Positions 40,810 through 51,109 of a stretch of DNA of 64,000 nt are shown piece by piece. The position numbers and the translations under genes are program-made. The stretch comes from Stentor coeruleus. Taxonomy: Eukaryota; Ciliophora; Heterotrichea; Heterotrichida; Stentoridae. The notes beneath the pieces were generated by a model. That model worked only from the letters and a program-made list of their open reading frames with translations. It was not told where the DNA came from and ran no database searches. The stretch lies in assembly GCA_001970955.1 (NCBI GenBank), contig MPUH01000128.1:35703-99702 (forward strand). The letters are read 5' to 3'. Position 1 is the stretch's first letter, and each line of letters starts with the position of its first letter.

Positions 40810-40955
40810 TTAATTTTCAAGTCTATCATCCAAACTTCATAAAACCTTCAAATTGTCCAAAAATCATTCTAAAATTTTATATATTAATTCAATAAATGGC
40901 TTGAAAGCGTTATATTAACATATAGTCTTCAACCTAAAAAATATTTAATTATTTA

Positions 40956-41648
40956 TTAAGAAAGTAAACTTTGTGAATCAGTTAATTCAGATTCAAGTTT
41001 CTCAATTTGCTCCAATGTTCCTTGCATGACCATTTGCAGCTCTTCAACCCTTTTATGTAAATACTGAAGATATTCTTCTTTATTTTGTTCCTGGGGATCA
41101 TTTGAATCAATATCCATCGACTGTCTCAGGCTATCAGCCTTAGGCGTGAGTCTTTCCTTAAGAACAACAAGGTCTCTCTGGTTTAAAATAGGTAAAATGC
41201 TATTAAAAAACCTCTTTTTAATAGAACTTGGGGCTCTTCCTTGCATATATTTAGCAATGTTTTCCCATTCATACCCAAATTCCAACACCAAAGTTTTCAG
41301 TACTATATCTTCTTCTTCTGTCCAAGGGCTTTGCTTTGTATTTGGGTCCAGTTTATTCTTCCATCTTCTAGCCAATTGGGCAGCAGTCTTATCAGTAAAC
41401 CTTTCTGCAATTGTATCCCAATCACAATTATATTTTTCAGCAAGTTTAATTAACTTTCTATCATCTTCTTTACTCCAGTAATGTGTGATTTTTTTTTCTT
41501 TCTCATAAATCGAACGCTTTTGTGGATCCGGCTCTGCTGGTTTATAAACAGGCTGGTCCCCAAGGCAGCAAAGTCCACAAAATTTCCAAGGACTTTCTGC
41601 AGGTTTCCAATACCCTTCAGATGATTTAACAACATCATTCCAATTCAT
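40956..41648 (-). CDS. Two-repeat Myb/SANT DNA-binding protein
   Basis: 230 aa. Two Myb repeats: about 55-102 (YWSKEDDRKLIKLAEKY ... CDWDTIAERF ... RRWKNKL) and 107-155 (PWTEEEDIVLKTLVLEF ... YEWENIAKYM ... KKRFFNSI). The Trp positions are kept except for the last of repeat two, which is Phe. The C-terminal 40 residues form a short coiled coil for dimerisation. The N-terminus has a CxxCC cluster. Likely a nuclear transcription factor or a chromatin-complex subunit. It lies 127 bp upstream-to-downstream of the RRM-like gene on the same strand. Confidence 0.88.
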   Translation of the reverse strand: MNWNDVVKSSEGYWKPAESPWKFCGLCCLGDQPVYKPAEPDPQKRSIYEKEKKITHYWSKEDDRKLIKLAEKYNCDWDTIAERFTDKTAAQLARRWKNKLDPNTKQSPWTEEEDIVLKTLVLEFGYEWENIAKYMQGRAPSSIKKRFFNSILPILNQRDLVVLKERLTPKADSLRQSMDIDSNDPQEQNKEEYLQYLHKRVEELQMVMQGTLEQIEKLESELTDSQSLLS

Positions 41649-41775
41649 TTTTATTATGATAATTATTGTTATTTTTTAGCTTTGTATAATTAAGTTAAAT
41701 GAATGTTAGTACATTTTTTAAGATCATACTAGAAATGGTATTATTTTTAACGGAATATTTATTGAGATTATTCTT

Positions 41776-42468
41776 TTAAAGTTGTTTATAGATGTTGCTG
41801 CTTTGAGTTCTACGTGGTTTTTGTAATGGCTTATTATTGTCTTTAACTTTTACAGAGATAATTAAAGGATCAAGGTCAGATATTTTTTTTATGTTTTCTT
41901 CGCATTGGTCGTGATTCGGCTGCCGAAAATTGAAAGGCTTGATTGGAGCTTCTCGTGGGATTTTTCTGAAGGTTTGGCGTTTTAAAGGAGGGTTGATAGG
42001 TAAAGGGAAATTTTTTATTACGTTCTGACGCTTTGGGGTATTATGGAATTTATTGTCGCTAAGAACATTTGGTATACTTTTGACGCTCTTGTGCTTAGGT
42101 CTTAGATGGTGGGGTTCAGAATCTAGAACCTTGATTTCAAGAGGACGTCCTAAATACTCTTGGCCCGAGAGTTTAAATACTTTATAAGCCAATTCTAAAG
42201 AATTGACTACAACTTTAGCATTCCCTTTAAACATTATTTTTTTGAAATTTCTTATAATAGACACTTGAGAATTCACTTTTTCAGTAAACCACAATGATAT
42301 TTCTTGATCTGAGTGACAGTTAAACGAAATATTTTTGATAAATAGTGAAATAGGGGCTTTTAAGTTTTTGTACCTCATAATAAAAGCATTGAAATCTAAA
42401 GCTGACTCAGCAGGTGTGTCTGCTTCCTCTTCACTAGAACTAATGTCAGCCCAGCGCCTTTTCTCCAT
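41776..42468 (-). CDS. RRM-like protein, possibly eIF4B/eIF4H-related
   Basis: 230 aa. Starts with an acidic Trp-containing leader (RRWADISSSEEE). Residues about 37-115 fit an RRM: LFIKNISFN as RNP2, KGNAKVVVNS as a weak RNP1 lacking aromatic residues, and EYLGRPLEIKV as the closing strand. The rest is basic and disordered with Pro/Arg/Lys. The leader plus one RRM plus disordered basic tail is reminiscent of eIF4B/eIF4H, which help unwind mRNA 5' ends. RNA binding is likely; the specific identity is a guess. Confidence 0.6.
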   Translation of the reverse strand: MEKRRWADISSSEEEADTPAESALDFNAFIMRYKNLKAPISLFIKNISFNCHSDQEISLWFTEKVNSQVSIIRNFKKIMFKGNAKVVVNSLELAYKVFKLSGQEYLGRPLEIKVLDSEPHHLRPKHKSVKSIPNVLSDNKFHNTPKRQNVIKNFPLPINPPLKRQTFRKIPREAPIKPFNFRQPNHDQCEENIKKISDLDPLIISVKVKDNNKPLQKPRRTQSSNIYKQL

Positions 42469-43426
42469 GATTAGAATTAGAATTATAATCTTATTACAGA
42501 TTATTCATTATTCCATTATAATTGTCTATTTACGTTATGTCAAGAATGCAATAAGAGTATATTAATCTAATAATTATTAGCTATTAATGAAAAACATTTT
42601 TTTGAAATAAGTTTATGATATATTGTATTAAATACTAATGATAGTTATAGTTATTTTTATATTTGATTTAAAGTTTAGTTTTCTTAAATATATTTAGGCT
42701 GTTCATATTATACCTAAAATACTTTATGTTTAAAATTCCTAGTGAAATTCAATTAGTAAAAAGCATATTAATAATTTAAAGTATAGATGAAAATTGTGAT
42801 GATTTAAGAAAATAATACCAAAATGAATCTATTTATTATTATCTTAGCAAAAATAATAATATATATATTTTAAAAACTGTTTTTTATATCTTTTGGTAAA
42901 TTAATAGAAAGGAAAGGGTGACTTATCTAGAGATCTATGCTAGTTTTTATTTATCCTTAGCAAGGAGGGTTAATTTCAATAAAATAAAACTACTTATTTA
43001 AAAAAAATATTCATATGTTTTGAGATTTACTTTATAATATTACCCAGAATAGATAGATTTATTTATTAATTTTAGTGTATAGTAACATTTAATTTATATA
43101 TTATATAAGTTAACTAAATTATTTGAGAATGATAAAGACTTATTATGAAAGTATTTGATTTCTCATATCAATAACACTATTTTGGATTTTTATAAACTTG
43201 ACATGAATTTTAAAATGATATTATTATATATAAATGTAGGTAAAAACTTTTTTTCAACTATAATACAAAATATAATAATTAATTAAGAAAAAATATATGT
43301 GATACTACAAATATTTATATATAAGGCCAGTAGTTTTTTGAGCAAAAGCTGAGAGTAGCAGTATTTTATACTTATATTACGAAATATTCTGCTGAGCTAT
43401 CATTATTTTCTGTGTAAGTTTGCTAA
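42469..43426. other. AT-rich intergenic region, no gene seen
   Basis: Nearly 1 kb of AT-rich DNA right of the RRM-like gene start. It lacks the clear G-rich then C-rich composition switch of most intergenic regions. No repeat, RNA gene or open frame recognised. Confidence 0.6.
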
Positions 43427-44148
43427 TTAATAATCATAATAAGGATGATTTGCTCTTACCTTCTCCTCAACAATTTCTGTTTTTACAATATTCTTAACAT
43501 TTAATGGCAAAACGAATTCTCCCATTAAAACTCATAAAATCAAAAATGTATACAAAATCTCCCTAAATATCCCTATTTCCTAAATAGTCAAACTCTTTAG
43601 CTTCTTCTTTAATCATATTTTTCTTACCAAACTCTCCAATTTAGCTTTTTTTTTGTGAATTTCAGCAATCAAATCTTTTAAATTCTCATCTAAAATCTTC
43701 AATTCCTGTACTTTCGTACTTTCTCCCTTTTACCTAATAAATACTCTCTTCCATATTCATCAACACATTTGCTCTTCTTTTGCATTTGTATATCCAATCT
43801 AATAATTTCCTGTTCATTCTCTCCATCTCCAAAACATTTCTCTTGCAATTCCTTCATACATTCCTCTTTGATTTCCTCATTTTTCATTCACATCAGCATT
43901 TTCTGTATCTTTCTTCTAACATCCAACTCCATCTCGTTTTTTTCTATAAACTTCTGTGCGTATAAAACTTTAAATTGCCAATCGCCATATCTTCTATACG
44001 AAAATTGGATTTTCTTCAATATATCTTCATGTTTTTTTTTCTATAATGTTCACTTTTTGATTTTCTTCATCAGATTCTTGTGTTTCTCTTTCAAATCCAA
44101 CAATTTTCTTTTGTAATGAATATAAATCATTGGCAAGTTCTTATCCAT
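43427..44148 (-). pseudogene. Decayed coiled-coil gene spread over three frames
   Basis: Consecutive coding-like pieces switch frame on the minus strand: ELANDLYSLQKKIVGFERET, HEDILKKIQFSYRRYGDWQF, KNEEIKEECMKELQEKCFGD, ELKILDENLKDLIAEIHKKK, MIKEEAKEFDYLGNRDI and MGEFVLPLNVKNIVKTEI, ending in a TAA at 43427. No set of 15- or 16-nt GT...AG introns that I tried joins them, and some shifts fall in long A runs. It is either a pseudogene or a real gene damaged by homopolymer errors. The parent family is unknown. Confidence 0.55.
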
Positions 44149-44195
44149 ATTACTAATTTGATTTTTTTTTTTTTAGATGTCTTAGATATAAATAG

Positions 44196-44456
44196 ATGGC
44201 GAGTGTTTTTAGAGCTTTTGCTTCGTATTATAAGATGAAAACACATTCAGGGCTGAAGAAAAGGATTAAAATCACTGGAGCAGTGTGGGATAAACACTTT
44301 AAATATTACCCTATAGGCAAGAGACATTTAAATGAGTGTAAAAGCCAGAATAATTTGTCGAGGAAGAAGAGTATACAAGAGTTTAAGTCTTTTGGAGATG
44401 TTAGAAGATTGAAAAGACTTATGCCTTACTGGAACTTTTCTAAGTATAATGGGTAG
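44196..44456 (+). CDS. Mitochondrial large-subunit ribosomal protein bL35m
   Basis: 86 aa. The hallmark bacterial L35 start, K-M-K-T-H-S-G-x-x-K-R-x-K-x-T-G, is seen at about 13-28 (KMKTHSGLKKRIKITG). Later GKRHLNECKS matches the GKRHL motif, and GDVRRLKRLMPYW matches the D-x-x-R-x-K-R-x-x-PY end. A short basic N-terminal extension (MASVFRAFASYY) fits a mitochondrial presequence. It is a structural component of the mitoribosome 50S-like subunit. ATG at 44196 is the only start upstream of the core. Confidence 0.93.
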   Translation: MASVFRAFASYYKMKTHSGLKKRIKITGAVWDKHFKYYPIGKRHLNECKSQNNLSRKKSIQEFKSFGDVRRLKRLMPYWNFSKYNG

Positions 44457-45301
44457 TTAGTTTTGGATATGATTGTTAGAAGAATAAGGTGTGAAAAAGG
44501 ATTTTTATTTTGGTTTATAGGAATAAGATAATGGGAATTTTATGTGTAGAATAGGTTTTAGATATAAGAAAGAGATACTGAATAAGAGAGGTTTTTTATT
44601 ATTTTATAGGTTTATTTGAAAAGGGAAGAATGTTTTGGTTTTAGGTTTTGAGTTATAGGGCTAGAAGAATGTTTTGGTTTTAGGTTTTGAGTTATAGGGC
44701 TTGGATTGAGATTTATAAGTTCGATGTTGTGCTTAGTTTGGAAGGATAGTTGAATTATAAAGGGTTTATGATTAGAATAAAGTGGGCTAGGAAAAATTGT
44801 AATGAATATTTATAGGAATATTTTAGTATTATTGTTAATTTTTTGTTTAAATTATTTTTTTGTTTAAGGGATTATTAACGTTTGATATTAATTTAAGTTA
44901 GAAATATAAGGGTAGCCAATTAGAATAATAGGGAAAATGATCTTTTAAGTATTTATTTAAAACTTACTACAAATTTATTTGTATTAATACTTAAAGAGTT
45001 TTTGAAATATATAATTTTAAAAACCTAATAATAGTTAACTTTAGTTATTGCAATCCAAAAATATTCTATTATCATTAATTATCCTTATATTCGAGCTTAT
45101 CCTCATCCATTTTCTATTTAAAACTTTTCCCAACAATTCATTACCAAAATTAAAAACTCCGTAAATTATTCAAATATATAAATACAATCCTTATAAGCAT
45201 CTTCTCAATAAAATCTCACAAAACCATTAAAATACTCCCTTAATTTCTCATAAGCCTTACAAAAAATCCTAATCCTCCAAATATTTTTTCATAGCATATA
45301 A
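44457..45301. other. Intergenic region between plus-strand genes with a 39-bp duplication
   Basis: G/T-rich with almost no C up to about 44800, then AT, then C-rich before the importin-like gene. A near-perfect 39-bp tandem duplication (unit starting GAAGAATGTTTTGG) occupies 44625-44702. No gene seen. Confidence 0.65.
44625..44702. repeat. 39-bp tandem duplication, two copies
   Basis: Copies start at 44625 and 44664 and match except at the last one or two bases. Non-coding, in the 3' flank of the bL35m gene. Confidence 0.88.
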
Positions 45302-46717
45302 ATGGAAAAAGACTGTCTTGTTCACGAATCATTAGACGAAAAACTCAAAAAAAGGAACCTCGAATTCTGCAGCATAGACTTCTACAAGCTCTCAAAAAAA
45401 TCTGAAAACTTCACAATAGAACTAAGGAAAAAAAAACGTGAAATCCTGCTTGCATCTCGTCGTCACATAAAATCTTCATCAAATTCTAATGAAATTCAAT
45501 CATTTTACACAGATTCACTCCCAAAACTTATTCATCGACCCATAACCCACAACCCAAATCCATTCTCTAAGCCTTCTCCTCCTCAAGAAAATCAAAATGA
45601 ACTTTCAAATTCAAAAGAAAAGCTCAATGAAATCAAACACAAAATCACACTTAAAGCAAAAGATGAGGATCTTACTTCAGCACTTATAGATCTTTTTATC
45701 CTTATAAAACAAAAAGTCTTTCCTATTACAGACGTATCATTATCAGATAGTTTATTAGACCATTTTTCATTAGAAAACAAGGCAATTTCCCTTATGATCC
45801 TAGACTTGTTTACTGAACTCTGTGAAATTTCCCCACAAAATACATCAAATCTTTTATCAAAAAACGTCCTTGAAACCCTTTCACATATAATATTCCAGCT
45901 TCAAATAATTCCTGATGAGTTCATTGTTGGGGTAAGCAATTTTCTAGTAGTTGTGACGAAATCCCCAGAAGACTTAAAAACTTCAGATAAAGAGATTATA
46001 ATAAAGCTTTGCACAGATTTATTATATCTTACAACACATGATATGTCCCTTATAACTGCTGTTCTTGCTCATATATTATTTAACGATAATCATTGCATAG
46101 ATTATTTTTTAGATCTTTCAGGATATGATTACCTTATATGTCAATATAATCAAAAAAACATTAAAGCTTATGAGATGTCCCAAATAATAAACAGTTTAAC
46201 TACTGGGGATAAATATACTATTTCAAGGCTTATAGAAAATATACTTGATATTATTAGTGGAATTATATTTGGTAAACATGTTAAAGGAAGATTAAATTGC
46301 TTAAGTGCATTGAGTAATGTTATGATGAGCAGTAAAAAATTTGGGTTTTTGATAATAGGCCATGAAGTTTTTGCTGCAGTTTTTCAGTTTTTACTTGATG
46401 GCAATGAGGTTATTAGGAATGAAGCCAGCTGTGCACTGAAGAATTTTTCGATAAAAAGCACAGATGATGATAAGATTAAAGCTTTAGCTTTATCAGCTTT
46501 GTGCTTTGTGGTTAAAGGCTTGAAAGATTACAGAAATACGGTTTTTGTTTGCAATTTGCTTACGGTGGCTTATCATTTTTTTTTGTTAGAGGAAAAGTAT
46601 CATGAGTTTTTACAGGAAAGAAGTGAGTTGATTGATAGTATTAGTTTACATTTATATGGACAAAGCCCTGATGTTAGTGCTAAAAGTGAGTATTTGATGA
46701 TAAGGTTCAGGTTTTAA
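45302..46717 (+). CDS. Importin-alpha-like ARM-repeat protein
   Basis: 471 aa. Residues about 36-54 (NFTIELRKKKREILLASRR) resemble the importin-beta-binding segment of importin alpha, which has the form LRKxKRxxxLLxRR. After a Ser/Pro/Asn-rich linker come helical repeats from about 115 to 460 that look like armadillo repeats (NEASCALKNFSIKS and LNCLSALSNVMMS are repeat-like). The repeats are diverged and the Trp/Asn ladder that holds a nuclear localisation signal is not obvious. It may import a specialised cargo or be a divergent paralogue. Its 3' end is partly duplicated at 46918-46981. Confidence 0.72.
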   Translation: MEKDCLVHESLDEKLKKRNLEFCSIDFYKLSKKSENFTIELRKKKREILLASRRHIKSSSNSNEIQSFYTDSLPKLIHRPITHNPNPFSKPSPPQENQNELSNSKEKLNEIKHKITLKAKDEDLTSALIDLFILIKQKVFPITDVSLSDSLLDHFSLENKAISLMILDLFTELCEISPQNTSNLLSKNVLETLSHIIFQLQIIPDEFIVGVSNFLVVVTKSPEDLKTSDKEIIIKLCTDLLYLTTHDMSLITAVLAHILFNDNHCIDYFLDLSGYDYLICQYNQKNIKAYEMSQIINSLTTGDKYTISRLIENILDIISGIIFGKHVKGRLNCLSALSNVMMSSKKFGFLIIGHEVFAAVFQFLLDGNEVIRNEASCALKNFSIKSTDDDKIKALALSALCFVVKGLKDYRNTVFVCNLLTVAYHFFLLEEKYHEFLQERSELIDSISLHLYGQSPDVSAKSEYLMIRFRF

Positions 46718-46981
46718 GTTTAAGTAGATATTTGCATGAACTTTGGATGTCATAATCCTTCTTTTTTCTATTTTTTACAATATTTTCTGTATCCACTTCG
46801 CATTTTATCCAAAATTAAAAAAATTTCTCCATTCTTCATCCTATCTTACCAATAATACTTCCACATCCCAAACTTTATTCTTCAAATCAGCATATTTTCC
46901 GTTAGTAATTTAAATATTAAAAGTGAGTATTTGATGATAAGGTTCAGGTTTTAAGTTTAAGTAGATATTTGCATGAACTTT
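46681..46981. repeat. 64-bp direct repeats enclosing a displaced copy of the cyclin 5' region
   Basis: 46681-46744 (the end of the importin-like CDS plus 3' flank) is repeated exactly at 46918-46981. Between them, 46745-46917 matches the region directly upstream of the cyclin gene (about 49956-50190) with scattered differences and without that region's 61-bp tandem duplication. It is therefore a sister copy, not a recent identical one. Confidence 0.88.
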
Positions 46982-47599
46982 AATAGATTTCTACTTAGTA
47001 TTTTTGTAGGAGTTGTTATGGGGTTTTGGATAATAGAAGGTTTTTATGATGATTATTTATGGATTAGAAAGATAGAGGGTTGTGAATATTTGTGTTTGGT
47101 TTATTAATGAGAATGAGAGGATGATTAAAGTTTGATGGAATTTAGAGATGCTGAGAGAGGCTATAGAGATTTAATATAGTTATAAAGGCGAAAATTTAGA
47201 CACACATCTTATAGTTTTTTTTTAATTTTACTTAATGAATTCATCTATATCCAGTAGTTCTATCATCCCTACTATAAAATCGGATAATCTAAAATACTGA
47301 ATTATATTATCACAAATTTACTTCAACTAAGCCCTCATTAGAATTTAGTCTACCCTTTTAGAATTCTAAATATCGCGAATCATTACAGATAAATCAATTT
47401 AGAACGCAAGTGTTATATAAATTTGAAGGAAATGATTTATTATAGTGCTTCTAGCAGTGAGGGTCAAAGTATATTAAAACTTAAAAAAGCTAATAATAGT
47501 TAAATTATAACATAACTCAAAAGGCTTATTTGAATATAATTATAATTTTCTATGATAAAATCTAATGTTTTAAGTTAACCCTTAAATATTCTATAAAAT
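46718..47599. other. Intergenic region containing the displaced promoter-like block
   Basis: Beyond the repeat structure at 46681-46981 the rest (46982-47599) is G/T-rich then mixed, with no coding potential. The final 150 bp precede the DNRLRE gene. Confidence 0.6.
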
Positions 47600-48334
47600 A
47601 TGAGTAGCAAAAGGCTTGTATCGTTAGTTTATAAGAATGAAGTAAAATTCATCTTGAGCAATGCATTGAAAGTTCTTGCAATCCAAGTTCTTTTCAATAT
47701 AGCTACAAGTAATATTTTTCTTCAAGATTTTTATGGCGTAAATTATTTCCCAACATCTCAAGGTGATTTTATTGATGTAAATCAGGATATACTTATAATA
47801 CAGCCATCTTCAGTGCAGCTAAATCTACAAACAGCTTTTATTAATTGTTCAGATGCAAGATATATAAGGTCAGACTTAGATTCACAAATTGATATATTAA
47901 GCATTGGATATATAGTTAATGAAAAAGGTATGAGAAATACATTAATAAGATTTGATAATCTAACAAGTTTAAACAATAAAAAAATAGTAAGGGCTTATGT
48001 TGGCTTATCTGGAACTCCACATAGCGCAACTCTTTGTCTAGATCCAAAAGAAATTCTTGTTTATAGAATCGACCAAAAGTACGGGAAAATTACAAAGTGG
48101 ATAGAAATGCCTATTTATAATCCTGTTCCAATAACAAGCATAATAGTAGAAGACACTTTGGGTAAAATATTTTATTTGGATATTACTTTACTAGTAAATG
48201 ATTGGATAAACGGGACTTATGCGAACTATGGTATACTCTTAAAACCAAAAGATCTAGTTGGAATAGAAAGCCGCAAAGATTTCCATAATTCTCAAAAACC
48301 TCCATATCTTAAAGTTATTTACTTAACTATTTAG
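47600..48334 (+). CDS. DNRLRE-domain protein
   Basis: 244 aa, ATG to TAG. The body fits the DNRLRE (disaggregatase-related) beta-sandwich domain: TLIRFDNLTSL (about 114-124), KKIVRAYVGLSG, then LDITLLVNDWINGTYANYGI (195-214) followed by KPPYLKVIYL at the end. In bacteria and archaea the typical text is IDVTxxVxxWxxGxxxNYGLLL and PPYLxVxY. The N-terminus has a weakly hydrophobic stretch (about 22-42) that may be a membrane anchor or uncleaved signal. Family members are cell-surface or secreted structural modules, and eukaryotic cases are uncommon to my knowledge. Function unknown; possible lateral origin. Confidence 0.75.
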   Translation: MSSKRLVSLVYKNEVKFILSNALKVLAIQVLFNIATSNIFLQDFYGVNYFPTSQGDFIDVNQDILIIQPSSVQLNLQTAFINCSDARYIRSDLDSQIDILSIGYIVNEKGMRNTLIRFDNLTSLNNKKIVRAYVGLSGTPHSATLCLDPKEILVYRIDQKYGKITKWIEMPIYNPVPITSIIVEDTLGKIFYLDITLLVNDWINGTYANYGILLKPKDLVGIESRKDFHNSQKPPYLKVIYLTI

Positions 48335-50197
48335 GCTATATTAAGTAATCTTTAGAAATTTGTAAATATCTTTAGGTAGAAAATTTGAGTTTAGGAAAGG
48401 TTATGAAGTATTTGTGCAATTTAAATTTATTAACAAATTGAATTAGTTTTTATAACAATAAATCGGTAGTTGTTATATTATTTATAAGTAATTTATTAGT
48501 TTAATAGAAAAAGGTATAGAATATTAATAGTTAGATTTTTTTAATTTATTTGCTAATAATATATATATTAGAAGTGATGAATTGAAAAAAGAGGTCCATT
48601 GAGTAGCAAAATATAACTGATCAAGAAGAAATTCAAATTCTGAAAAAATTATTAGAAAAAAAAGCAAGAAAGAGCAGGGAAACTTGTTGAATATCAATCA
48701 CTTCATATTTTAGTTATTTTTAGATAGTGCAATTATTTGGATACAATAAAAAACTTAGTCCGATTTAGTCACATGGCTTAGTTTAATCACCAGCTGAAAT
48801 TTTCTTTGCCAAGTGGATGAGAATCCAACTCACCACATTATTATTTTTTGTTAATATATGAATTGAGACAACTTAAAATTATAGATTCATGATATGAATT
48901 AATTCTTTTTTTTTTTGAAATAGTTATATAAAATCATGCAGTAAATCTTATAGAATAAACCTTAAAAAAATACTATTTTATAAAATAGTAAATAAGAATA
49001 GTTATAAAGTATTTTCCCTAAATAAAATAAATCGATGATAATTTGAATATGAAAAATGTTTTATTAAGCATTTTAAAGTTGAACCCAAATACTTATAATT
49101 TTCTGTAATTTTTTAGATGAATCCAACTGCAAATTACACACAGGAGTTAAAGAATTTATTTTATAGCTCATATAAATTGCTATTTTATCAATTTACTGCA
49201 TTTTTTCTACAAAAGAATAAATTTTGCTTGAATAAGATAATGTAAAATTTTATGCATAGCTTTTCAATATAAAATTTAAATTTAATATGCTAAGATGCTC
49301 TATCATTGACTTTGCATGGAATTTTTTTGTGCCTTGCTTCAGAACACTCACATTCCGAATTTCTTAAAACTCTTAGACCTTTGTATTTTTTTGGCTGAAT
49401 TTACACTAATTAATTTGACTTCAATTTCTGGTCTTACAATACTTAAATCTTCATGGGTGATTGCTGAATATATAATTTTAATATTTCTTGGTTACTTTAC
49501 TTTTATCAGTCATAAATATACTATAATAAATGATTTCCCATGTTTATTTTTGTAATTCCCTAGTATAGAATTATTATAGATCTGGGATTTTTTTTAAGAT
49601 CCTGATTCAGTAATAACCTAATTTTCTATCTGAAATCTTCGTAGTTAAACTATATCAGCTACATATTTTAGGTAAAAAACTTATTAAATTATATATTATA
49701 CAGTCATCTTTTAACAAGGGCTGGACAATAGTCAAGTGATAATTCCTAACTAATACTAATACAGTCATCTTCTGAAAAAAATAAACTAGAAATAATCTTC
49801 TTAAATGATACAGATTCAAGATTTTTTTCATAAATGGGGAGTTTGCTCACGAAATTCTTAGCACCGGATATTCTACCTAACTACATATTTTGTAATACAA
49901 AAATCATTATTTAACACAAATTTTCAGTATTTTTTAAAAATTTTATCCAAACTTTAAATGTCATAATCCTAAATCTCTCTTTTTTCTATTTTTTACAATA
50001 TTTTCTGTACTCACTTCACATTTTATCCAAAATCAAAAAAAATTCTCCATTCTTTATCATATCTTACCCATAATGCTTCCACATCACAAACTTTATTCTT
50101 CAAATCAGCATATTTTCATATATCTTACCCATAATGCTTCCACATCACAAACTTTATTCTTCAAATCAGCATATTTTCCGTTAGTAATTTTAAAAAT
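48335..50197. other. 1.9-kb gene-poor region upstream of the cyclin gene
   Basis: Most of it (48335-49930) lacks the composition switch seen elsewhere and has broken open frames, so it may hold decayed sequence. A hydrophobic 79-codon frame at 49316-49555 and a tRNA-like stretch near 48764-48840 were examined and not accepted. The right end (49951-50197) is the cyclin 5' flank. Confidence 0.6.
50059..50180. repeat. 61-bp tandem duplication in the cyclin 5' flank
   Basis: Units start at 50059 and 50120 (ATATCTTACCCATAATGCTT...) and are almost identical. The related block at 46745-46917 has only one unit, so the duplication arose after the two copies separated. Confidence 0.88.
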
Positions 50198-51109
50198 ATG
50201 AGTACAGTCCTACAACAAGAAATAGAAAACAAAGAAAATATCCCCCTAGAAAACAAACCCCGTCCTTCAATCCCCAGAGATCGCATATTCGGCAACGATT
50301 TAACAAAAGCTCTTTCATACTCTCGTGAATTCTCAAACGACCCTCAACTAATAGACTATTATTCAGATGAAATCTATCAACATTTAAAATCAATTGAATC
50401 ATTACATCATGCAAAATTCGGTTTTATGAAAAATCAATTAGATTTAACCGAAAAAATGAGATCTATTCTATTAGATTGGCTTGTAGAAATCCATCATAAA
50501 TTCAAACTAACTACAGAAACCCTATTTCTAACAGTCAACCTTATAGATAGATATCTTGAAAAAGTACCTATAAGTAAATCACGTTTACAATTAATAGGTG
50601 TATCAGCTTTTCTTATTGCAAGTAAATATGAAGATATTTACCCACCTGAAATCAAAGATTTAGTTTATATAACAGATAATGCTTTTACTAAAAAAGAAAT
50701 TTTACAAATGGAAATTGAGATATTGAAAAAATTAGAATATAATATTACGGTTCCAAGCGCTTTTAGGTTTTTAGAAAGGTTGTCAAGAGTAGTTAGATGT
50801 TCTGAAGAACAGTATGCTTTATCAAGATATCTTCAAGAATTAGCACTTATTGATTATAAAATGATAAAGTATTCGTATTCAAATTTGGCAGCTGCAGCGA
50901 TATATTTGATGTTTAAGATTAAAAATATTAAACCTGAATGGACTGCTGATTTGAGGAGAGCTTCTGGGTATATGGAAGAACAGCTTAAAGCTTGTGCAAG
51001 AGATATGTGCATGCTATTTCAGAATACTAATAAGTCAAGTTTAAGAGGAGTGAAAAATAAGTTTTCAAGTGCACAGTTTTTACATGTGGCGAATACTCCT
51101 ATTTTATAA
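50198..51109 (+). CDS. B-type mitotic cyclin
   Basis: 303 aa. The cyclin box begins at about residue 60, with the signature MRSILLDWLVEIH (88-99), and a second helical fold reaches about 285. SKYEDIYPPEIKDLVYITDNAFTK and MEIEILKKL are classic B/A cyclin segments. The N-terminus is short (about 55 residues) but carries a KEN box (residues 12-14, in NKENIP), a degron for the anaphase-promoting complex; I see no clear RxxL destruction box. It should bind and activate a CDK in the cell cycle. The 5' flank carries a 61-bp duplication. Confidence 0.93.
   Translation: MSTVLQQEIENKENIPLENKPRPSIPRDRIFGNDLTKALSYSREFSNDPQLIDYYSDEIYQHLKSIESLHHAKFGFMKNQLDLTEKMRSILLDWLVEIHHKFKLTTETLFLTVNLIDRYLEKVPISKSRLQLIGVSAFLIASKYEDIYPPEIKDLVYITDNAFTKKEILQMEIEILKKLEYNITVPSAFRFLERLSRVVRCSEEQYALSRYLQELALIDYKMIKYSYSNLAAAAIYLMFKIKNIKPEWTADLRRASGYMEEQLKACARDMCMLFQNTNKSSLRGVKNKFSSAQFLHVANTPIL

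Larger units (their letters stand above)
39043..40955. other. 1.9-kb intergenic region with satellite and assembly join
   Basis: Right of the Tul1-like gene start it is G-over-C to about 39350, then becomes a degenerate satellite (39700-40560). A stretch follows with an N join, then a C-rich 3' flank of the Myb gene. No protein-coding gene seen. Confidence 0.65.

Noticed and set aside
48764-48840. tRNA-like sequence (ATGGCTTAGTTTAATC then GGATGAGAATCC)
   Set aside because: An A-box-like stretch and a hairpin resembling a T arm are present, but no acceptor stem pairs and no sensible anticodon arm forms.
49316-49555. 79-codon ATG frame with hydrophobic segments
   Set aside because: AT-rich, no homology recognised, flanks lack the composition pattern of real genes; a random frame is as likely.
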